Shown here in pieces: positions 1 to 5,400 of a stretch of DNA of 5,400 nt. The translations under genes and the position numbers were made by a program. Source of the stretch: DUAL01 sp036012565 (GTDB lineage: Bacteria; Bacteroidota; Bacteroidia; Flavobacteriales; BACL11). The notes under the pieces are model-generated. The model worked only from the letters and a program-made list of their open reading frames with translations. It did not search any database and was not told the DNA's origin. Each line of letters opens with the position of its first letter. Position 1 is the stretch's first letter. The stretch is from assembly GCA_036012565.1 (NCBI GenBank), contig DASCPP010000112.1, positions 1 through 5,400 of the forward strand. Reading direction: 5' to 3'.

Positions 1-254
1 GTGAGATTAACGAGCTTGTTTCATCTTTAGAAAATCAGGATTTAGATGGGATAGGACTTATTACTTTAGTAGATGATGCAACTTTTGTAAGTGAGGATTT
101 TTCTAATTGGCTGTGGGTTACTTTTACTCGTTCCAACCCCGCAAACGATATATATGGATTAAATGCTAAAACTAATAACAAACATTTCTCTTGTTCTATT
201 CCTATAATTGATGCTAGAATAAAACCTCATCATGCCCCTATTTTGGAGAGGTAG
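1..254 (+). CDS. UbiD-family decarboxylase, C-terminal fragment (5' part outside the window)
   Basis: An open frame enters from the left edge (first full codon at base 3) and stops at TAG 252-254, giving the last 83 residues of a longer protein. The fragment contains WLWVTFTRSNPANDIYG (about residues 36-52) and IIDARIKPHHAP (about 68-79), which I recognise as the C-terminal part of UbiD-type decarboxylases; full-length members are roughly 450-620 residues. These cytoplasmic enzymes use prenylated FMN, made by UbiX, to decarboxylate aromatic or alpha,beta-unsaturated acids. Bacteroidota homologues are usually annotated as menaquinone/ubiquinone-pathway or 4-hydroxybenzoate decarboxylases. The catalytic and cofactor-binding residues lie upstream and cannot be checked, so the substrate stays open. 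The gene converges on the DEAD-box helicase and its last 17 bp overlap that gene's 3' end. The family call is fairly secure; the pathway is inference. Confidence 0.75.
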   Translation, partial: EINELVSSLENQDLDGIGLITLVDDATFVSEDFSNWLWVTFTRSNPANDIYGLNAKTNNKHFSCSIPIIDARIKPHHAPILER

Positions 255-1461
255 GTTTTTTTTTCTTAAAATTCCTCCACCTCTTCTTTTTCTTATTTTT
301 GGATTGAATTTTATATTCAGGAGCTTTATCAAATCTTTTTGGCAATTCTAATTTTGGAACTTTCTTTTCAATTAGTTTTTCAATATCCATAAAGTTTCTC
401 ACTTGTTTTGGATTAATGAAAGTTATTGCCTCTCCAGTTCTATCAGCACGGGCAGTTCTACCAATTCTGTGCACATAATCCTCTGCATCATGAGGAACTT
501 CATAATTGATAACCAATTCAATTTCTTGGATGTCAATCCCTCTGGATAAAATATCAGTGGCAACTAAAATTTTAATTTTCTTATTTTTAAAATCTCTTAT
601 AGTTTCCTCCCTTTCACTTTGGTCCAATCCAGAATGCATTTCAGAAGCTCTCATGCCTGCTTTATTGAGTGTCCTTTTTATTTCTCTTACACTCTTTATG
701 CTTGAAGCAAAAATTAGAACATGACTTAAACCTCTTCCTTTTGCTCTTAATATTTCTCTTGCCAAATTCACCTTTTGCCTATCATATACCATATAAGCAG
801 ATTGTGTAATTCCTTCAGCAGGTTTTGAAATTGCCAAACTAATACTTGCTGGATTTTTCAGTAATTTGTTTGCAAGTTCTCTAATTTTTGGAGGCATAGT
901 TGCCGAAAATAAGAGGTTCTGTCTTTCTTTTGGAAGAGGATTTGCAATTTTCATGATGTCATCATAAAAGCCCATATCAAGCATTCGGTCTGCTTCATCC
1001 AAAATAAAATGCTTTACTCCAGATGGATCAAAATAATTAAAATCCAAATGAGCAAGTAATCTTCCTGGGGTACAAATAATAATATCTGCACCTTTTTTTA
1101 GTGCTTGTTTTTGGTTGTCAAATTCTACTCCTGTGCCTCCGCCATAAATTGGATAGGAAGATGAATTGGTAAAATAAGAGAATCCTTCAATTTGCATATC
1201 AATTTGTTTTGCCAATTCTCTGGTAGGAGCAATAATTATAGTATTAACCTTATTATTTTGCTCTGCTTTAGTGAGTTTATCTAAGATAGGTAAAACAAAA
1301 GCTGCTGTTTTTCCTGTTCCTGTTTGTGCACAGGCAATTAAGTCTTTATTGTTTTGAATGATTGGTATTGCTTGTTGTTGTATTGGGGTGGCCTCTTCAA
1401 ATCCCATCATATCCAAGCCTTCCTGAAGTTCGTTTCCGAACTTAAATTCCGTAAATCTCAT
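238..1461 (-). CDS. DEAD-box ATP-dependent RNA helicase (RhlE-like)
   Basis: This 407-residue protein has the full set of DEAD-box motifs in order: Q motif GFEEATPIQ (20-28), Walker A AQTGTGKT (45-52), Ia PTRELA (79-84), GG (107-109), Ib TPGR (131-134), II DEAD (155-158), III SAT (186-188), V ATDILSRGID (301-310) and VI HRIGRTAR (331-338). It therefore has two complete RecA-like domains followed by a short Lys/Arg-rich tail (about 391-403) that probably binds RNA non-specifically. Such cytoplasmic enzymes use ATP to unwind short RNA duplexes in ribosome assembly, mRNA decay or cold adaptation; which role applies here cannot be read from the sequence. The size and short basic tail fit the bacterial RhlE-like group better than DeaD or DbpA, which carry an extra RNA-binding domain. 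The ATG start puts the usual aromatic residue before the Q motif and lies 12 bp after the acyl-CoA dehydrogenase stop, with no Shine-Dalgarno sequence. It is probably co-transcribed with the upstream genes. Confidence 0.95.
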   Translation of the reverse strand: MRFTEFKFGNELQEGLDMMGFEEATPIQQQAIPIIQNNKDLIACAQTGTGKTAAFVLPILDKLTKAEQNNKVNTIIIAPTRELAKQIDMQIEGFSYFTNSSSYPIYGGGTGVEFDNQKQALKKGADIIICTPGRLLAHLDFNYFDPSGVKHFILDEADRMLDMGFYDDIMKIANPLPKERQNLLFSATMPPKIRELANKLLKNPASISLAISKPAEGITQSAYMVYDRQKVNLAREILRAKGRGLSHVLIFASSIKSVREIKRTLNKAGMRASEMHSGLDQSEREETIRDFKNKKIKILVATDILSRGIDIQEIELVINYEVPHDAEDYVHRIGRTARADRTGEAITFINPKQVRNFMDIEKLIEKKVPKLELPKRFDKAPEYKIQSKNKKKKRWRNFKKKKPTSPK

Positions 1462-1473
1462 TTTGTAAAGATA

Positions 1474-3246
1474 CTAAAAACAATACCTATTTTCCTCTAT
1501 TAGTTTATCGGCAATGTTTCTTCTTAAGTTTTTAGGGTTGATAGTGTATCCTTTTGTAAATCTTTTTAAGCCCATTAGCAAGACTCTTTGTTCATCTCCT
1601 TCTGCAAAAGAAAGAATAACTTCTTCTCCACATCTTTGACAATTCTTTATTGAGGAATATAAGAATAATTTACTCATCATAATTTGATTTTCTGCATTCT
1701 CTTTATTTTCAAGAGCTAATTTCTCAGCTCTTAAAATTGCTGATTCTGCAGCATAAACATCAATAACCATATCTGCCAAATTCATCAGAATTTCTTGTTC
1801 TTTTTCTATCTCCATTGCAAAATGCTGAGTAGCTTTTCCTGCAGTCATCAGAATTGCTTTCTTAAGTTTTTTAAGATGCTCTTTCTCTACTTCAAAAAGT
1901 TTATTCTCATCTGGAATGTCAAATGATGGAATACTCATCAACTCGGAAGCAACTTTCATGGCAGGTGTCATAATATCTAACTCTCCTTTCATGGCTTTCT
2001 TCAAAATCATCCCTACAAGCAACATTCTATTTATTTCATTAGTCCCTTCATAAATCCTAGCAATTCTGGCATCTCTATAAGCAGCTTCCATTGGGGTGTC
2101 AGCCGAATATCCCATTCCTCCAAAAATTTGAATTCCTTCATCTGAACAGAACTGAATTGTTTCTGAACCCAATACTTTTACAATAGAACACTCAACCGCA
2201 TATTCTTCAACTCCTTTTAAATGGGCTTTTTGATGATCCATTCCTTCACTTTCCAACCTTCTAATATTTTTTTCAATTTCTGCTCCGGCACGATAAGTTG
2301 CCGATTCTATAGCAAAAGTTCTAGTTGCCATATCAGCCAATTTGTGTTTTATAGCTCCAAATTTTGCAATGGGAATCCCAAATTGAATTCTTTCATTTGC
2401 ATAAGCTGTAGAAAGTGTTGTTACTCTTCTACAAGCATCTAATACTCCTGCAGAAAGTTTTATTCTGCCGACATTAAGTGCATTCATGGCAATTTTAAAG
2501 CCGTTTCCTCTACCTCCTAACATACTTTCTACAGGTACTTTCACGTCATTAAAGAATACTTGGCGAGTAGAGGAGGAGTTCAGGCCTAATTTATATTCTT
2601 CTTCTCCAAGAGTCATCCCTTCCATTTCTTTTTCCAAGATGAATCCAGTAATATTTTTATCATCTTCAATTCTGGCGAATACTATGAAGATATCCGAAAA
2701 TCCTGCATTTGAAATCCACATTTTTTGCCCTGTAATAAGATAGTGTTTTCCATCTTCCGTAAGAACTGCTTTTGTTTTTCCTGAGTTAGCATCCGATCCT
2801 GCACCAGGTTCTGTTAAACAATAACAGCCCATCCATTCTCCAGTTGCTAGTTTGGGTAAATACTTTTCTCTTTGAGCATCATCTCCATATAGTAAAATTG
2901 GTAGTGTGCCAATTCCGGTATGAGCACCAAATGCGGTAGAAAAAGATCCGTTTGATCCTGAAATTTTATCGCAAATCAGTACAGAAGTATTAAAAGGCAT
3001 ACCCATTCCTCCATATTCTGACGGAACAGCAATTCCTAAAAGTCCTAGGTTGCCAGCTTTTTTCATGCAATCTTCCGTGAGTTTATAATCCTTCTTCTCA
3101 AACCTCTCTCTATGAGGGTCTAGTTCTTTCTCAACAAACTCAGTAGTAGCAGAAGCCATCATTTTTTGTTCTTCTGTAAATTCCTCTGGAATAAAAATAT
3201 CTTTTGCTTCTTGGTCTTTAATTAAAAATTCTCCTCCTTTTATCAT
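1474..3246 (-). CDS. Acyl-CoA dehydrogenase, long VLCAD/ACAD9-like form
   Basis: This FAD flavoprotein should oxidise acyl-CoA to trans-2-enoyl-CoA, the first step of beta-oxidation, passing electrons to electron-transfer flavoprotein. From the ATG at 3246 it has 590 residues. An N-terminal helical domain (about 20-135) is followed by the middle beta domain with CLTEPGAGSDA (143-153) and QKMWISNAG (174-182). The C-terminal helical domain carries RIQFGIPIAKFGAIKHKLADM (from 286) and GGMGYSADTPMEAAYRDARIARIYEGTNEI (ending at 405, given here as landmarks). Glu400 in YEGTNE is the expected catalytic base. About 170 further residues follow, ending in SFAEGDEQR and LRRNIADKLI; this extension matches the long VLCAD-like class rather than the roughly 380-residue short/medium-chain enzymes, so long-chain substrates are likely but inferred. 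The frame stays open to a TTG at 3267 inside ppsA, but the ATG is preferred because it leaves a 4-bp gap and places KGGEFL at the N-terminus, as in Bacteroidota relatives. No signal peptide is seen. Confidence 0.93.
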   Translation of the reverse strand: MIKGGEFLIKDQEAKDIFIPEEFTEEQKMMASATTEFVEKELDPHRERFEKKDYKLTEDCMKKAGNLGLLGIAVPSEYGGMGMPFNTSVLICDKISGSNGSFSTAFGAHTGIGTLPILLYGDDAQREKYLPKLATGEWMGCYCLTEPGAGSDANSGKTKAVLTEDGKHYLITGQKMWISNAGFSDIFIVFARIEDDKNITGFILEKEMEGMTLGEEEYKLGLNSSSTRQVFFNDVKVPVESMLGGRGNGFKIAMNALNVGRIKLSAGVLDACRRVTTLSTAYANERIQFGIPIAKFGAIKHKLADMATRTFAIESATYRAGAEIEKNIRRLESEGMDHQKAHLKGVEEYAVECSIVKVLGSETIQFCSDEGIQIFGGMGYSADTPMEAAYRDARIARIYEGTNEINRMLLVGMILKKAMKGELDIMTPAMKVASELMSIPSFDIPDENKLFEVEKEHLKKLKKAILMTAGKATQHFAMEIEKEQEILMNLADMVIDVYAAESAILRAEKLALENKENAENQIMMSKLFLYSSIKNCQRCGEEVILSFAEGDEQRVLLMGLKRFTKGYTINPKNLRRNIADKLIEENRYCF

Positions 3247-3250
3247 GACT

Positions 3251-5400
3251 TTATTTTTTGTTCTCAATTTTATGTATTGCCTTTATTGTTTTTAGCATAG
3301 AGTCTGGTGTTACCGAAATGGTGTCAATTCCTTCTTCCACTAAAAACTGAGCGAAATCCGGATAATCTGATGGGCCCTGCCCACAAATTCCTACTTTCGT
3401 TTTTGTATTTTTTGCTACCTTTATTAAGTTTGAGATAGATCGTTTTACTGCCGGATTTCTTTCATCATAAATATGTGCTACAAGTGAGGAATCTCTATCC
3501 AGACCAAGTGTGAGTTGCGTTAAATCATTTGATCCAATAGAGAATCCATCTATATGTTGTGCAAACTCTTCCGCCATTAAAATATTAGATGGTAATTCCG
3601 CCATTAAGTAAACTTGCAAACCATCTTTTCCTCTTTGTAATCCATATTTTTTCATGACTTTATAGACACTTTTTAATTCTTTAACAGTTCTGCAAAATGG
3701 AATCATAATAGTTACATTATTAAGTCCCATTTTCTCCCTTACTCTTTTTATTGCTTTACATTCCATTCCGAAAGCATATTCGTATTCATCAGAATAGTAT
3801 CTGCTAGCACCTCTCCATCCAATCATAGGATTTTCTTCTTTCGGCTCAAAATACTTTCCCCCTAACAGGTTATAATATTCATTTGATTTAAAATCGGACA
3901 TACGAACAATAACATTTTTTGGGTAAAAGGCAGATGCAATTTTCGCTATTCCATAAGATAATCGTTTTACAAAAAAAGTTTCTTCATTTTTAAATCCTCT
4001 AGTTAGTACTCTTATCTTTTCTGTTAATTCCTCATCTTTTAATCTTTTGTGTTTTAAAAGAGCAAGCGGATGAGCTTGGATATAATTATTAATAATAAAT
4101 TCTTCTCTTGCAAGCCCTACACCTGCATTTGGAATTTGTGCAAATTTAAAAGCCAAATCTGGTGAAGCTACATTCAGCATAATTGGAGTTTTTGTTTTTG
4201 GCAGATTATCCAATTTAGTTTTCTTTAACTTAAAAGGAATTAATCCATCATATACTTTTCCTATATCCCCCTCAGAACATGAAACGGTTATCTCTTCTCC
4301 ATTAAATAATACTTCTGTTCCGTTTTCAGTACCTACAATTGCAGGAACTCCCATTTCACGAGCAACAATTGCAGCATGACAAGTTCTCCCTCCTTTATTA
4401 GTAATAATAGCTGAAGCTTTTTTCATAATTGGTTCCCAATCTGGGTCAGTCATCTCTGTTACCAAAACATCACCTTCCTGAAAGTCAGAACCATCAAAAC
4501 TGCCATCTCTCCCGTCTAAAGAATACATCTTTTGAATTTTTCCTTGCCCGATTTTATCTCCAACAGCAATTCCTGTCAACCTTAGATTTGTATCATCTGT
4601 ATTGTCAATAATATATTCAATTAATGAGTTGTCTTTTTTTCTGGAATGTATGGTTTCAGGTCTAGCTTGTACTATAAATAATTTTCCTGAAAGTCCATCA
4701 ATTGCCCATTCAGTATCCATAGGACACCAATGTCCTTTTAATTTAGTGTAATAATCTTCAATAATACAAACCCATTTAGCTAATTTTAATGCTTGCCTAT
4801 CTGTAATACAGAACTCATCTTGTTGAGTGTTCCCAACATGGACAGTTTTTACCAATTGCCCTGGATCAGTTGAGTAAATCATTTTATTCTCTTTTTGACC
4901 CATTTTCTTTTCAATAATAGAAGAGAATCCATCTTTTAAAGTTGGTTTAAAAATTAAGAATTCATCTGGAGATACAGTTCCTTGAACAACACTTTCTCCT
5001 AATCCATAAGAGCCATTTATTAAAACAACATCCTTAAATCCGCTTTCAGTATCCAAAGAAAATGCAACACCAGAAGAGGCTAAATCAGAACGAACCATTT
5101 TCTGTACACAAACAGAGATTCCTACATCAAAATGATTGAAACCAAAATTGTCTCTGTATGAGATTGCACGATCAGTAAAAAGAGAAGAGAAACAATTTCT
5201 AACAGAAGACAAGATTTGTTCAGGACCTCTTACATTTAAATAAGTTTCTTGTTGACCAGCAAAAGATGCGTCAGGTAAATCTTCAGCAGTTGCAGAGGAA
5301 CGAACAGCTACATCCGTGATCTCTTGTCCATATTGTTGGGAAAGCAATGTGTAATTATTCCGGATTTCTTCTTTAACCTCTCTTGGCCATTTACCATTTC
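3251..5400 (-). CDS. ppsA: Phosphoenolpyruvate synthase (pyruvate, water dikinase), N-terminus outside the window
   Basis: PEP synthase converts pyruvate, ATP and water to PEP, AMP and phosphate in the cytoplasm, the entry to gluconeogenesis from pyruvate. The frame is open to the right edge, showing 715 C-terminal residues; family members are about 790-820, so roughly the first 80-100 are missing. Counting from the first full codon (5398), the ATP-binding domain shows RSSATAEDLPDASFAGQQET (33-52) and the linker begins after FIVQARPETIH. The swivelling phosphohistidine domain has GGRTCHAAIVAREMG (336-350) with catalytic His341 (bases 4376-4378). The PEP/pyruvate TIM barrel has ENPMIGWRGASRYY (522-535), MAELPSN (599-605), GSNDLTQLTLGLDRDS (622-637) and GICGQGPSDYP (670-680) with acid/base Cys672 (bases 3383-3385). 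The final motifs favour PEP synthase over pyruvate phosphate dikinase. A TTG at 5347 is not the start, because family-like sequence continues upstream (REVKEEIRNNYTLLSQQYG). It ends 4 bp before the acyl-CoA dehydrogenase ATG. Its promoter and any regulator lie outside the window. Confidence 0.96.
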   Translation of the reverse strand, partial: NGKWPREVKEEIRNNYTLLSQQYGQEITDVAVRSSATAEDLPDASFAGQQETYLNVRGPEQILSSVRNCFSSLFTDRAISYRDNFGFNHFDVGISVCVQKMVRSDLASSGVAFSLDTESGFKDVVLINGSYGLGESVVQGTVSPDEFLIFKPTLKDGFSSIIEKKMGQKENKMIYSTDPGQLVKTVHVGNTQQDEFCITDRQALKLAKWVCIIEDYYTKLKGHWCPMDTEWAIDGLSGKLFIVQARPETIHSRKKDNSLIEYIIDNTDDTNLRLTGIAVGDKIGQGKIQKMYSLDGRDGSFDGSDFQEGDVLVTEMTDPDWEPIMKKASAIITNKGGRTCHAAIVAREMGVPAIVGTENGTEVLFNGEEITVSCSEGDIGKVYDGLIPFKLKKTKLDNLPKTKTPIMLNVASPDLAFKFAQIPNAGVGLAREEFIINNYIQAHPLALLKHKRLKDEELTEKIRVLTRGFKNEETFFVKRLSYGIAKIASAFYPKNVIVRMSDFKSNEYYNLLGGKYFEPKEENPMIGWRGASRYYSDEYEYAFGMECKAIKRVREKMGLNNVTIMIPFCRTVKELKSVYKVMKKYGLQRGKDGLQVYLMAELPSNILMAEEFAQHIDGFSIGSNDLTQLTLGLDRDSSLVAHIYDERNPAVKRSISNLIKVAKNTKTKVGICGQGPSDYPDFAQFLVEEGIDTISVTPDSMLKTIKAIHKIENKK

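Noticed and set aside
1462..1473. TATCTTTA just before the helicase ATG resembles the Bacteroidota -7 promoter box TAnnTTTG.
   Set aside because: It has one mismatch at the final G. The nearest upstream TTG candidates within the dehydrogenase gene are either too close or roughly 40 bp away, so no -33 element is correctly spaced.
1630..1640. CQRC in the C-terminal part of the acyl-CoA dehydrogenase as a metal-binding or redox CxxC motif.
   Set aside because: There is no second cysteine pair or histidine cluster nearby, and this segment is helical extension in the family. A chance pair of cysteines is the simplest reading.
3247..3267. Longer start of the acyl-CoA dehydrogenase at a TTG at 3267, adding seven residues.
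   Set aside because: It would overlap ppsA by 17 bp, uses a rare start codon and has no ribosome-binding site. The downstream ATG gives a typical family N-terminus.
506..4611. Several short plus-strand open frames (60-85 codons) at 506-724, 2221-2442, 2486-2743 and 4429-4611.
   Set aside because: All lie antisense within well-supported genes and have no recognisable domain. Their serine-, phenylalanine- and leucine-rich composition is what the complement of AT-rich coding sequence gives.
5345..5347. TTG at 5347 as the start of ppsA.
   Set aside because: The frame is open to the window edge and the upstream codons continue with sequence typical of PEP synthase. This TTG is an internal leucine codon.
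1..5400. Mobile element, defence system, CRISPR array, tRNA or other non-coding RNA gene.
   Set aside because: Four intact or edge-truncated housekeeping-type genes fill the window with gaps of 12 bp or less. I saw no direct repeats, terminal inverted repeats or structured intergenic space.

Overview
The window is AT-rich and densely coding: four protein genes cover almost all of it. Three are on the minus strand, apparently in one transcription unit read from right to left: phosphoenolpyruvate synthase (ppsA, its 5' end beyond the right edge), then a long VLCAD-like acyl-CoA dehydrogenase, then a DEAD-box RNA helicase. A fourth gene enters from the left edge on the plus strand and converges on the helicase. 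Its last 83 codons look like the C-terminus of a UbiD-family decarboxylase.

The source is most likely a bacterium of the phylum Bacteroidota, perhaps Flavobacteriia-like. The reasons are low GC content, no Shine-Dalgarno sequence before either visible start codon, the Bacteroidota-style acyl-CoA dehydrogenase N-terminus (KGGEFL...IFIPEEF.EEQ), and the style of the helicase and UbiD sequences. This is judged from recalled family resemblance, not from a search.

Layout: 1-254 (+) UbiD C-terminus; 238-1461 (-) helicase, overlapping UbiD tail-to-tail by 17 bp; 1462-1473, a 12-bp gap; 1474-3246 (-) acyl-CoA dehydrogenase; 3247-3250, a 4-bp gap; 3251-5400 (-) ppsA, still open at the right edge. No stretch over 300 bases lacks a gene. 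I see no RNA gene, insertion sequence, CRISPR array or long repeat.

Two of the minus-strand genes make metabolic sense together. The dehydrogenase starts fatty acid beta-oxidation, and PEP synthase turns pyruvate into PEP for gluconeogenesis, so both fit growth on lipids or other non-sugar carbon. The helicase is more likely a housekeeping RNA-remodelling gene that shares the transcript. All catalytic motifs that fall inside the window are intact. This looks like an ordinary core-genome region, and I found no convincing sign of a new system.
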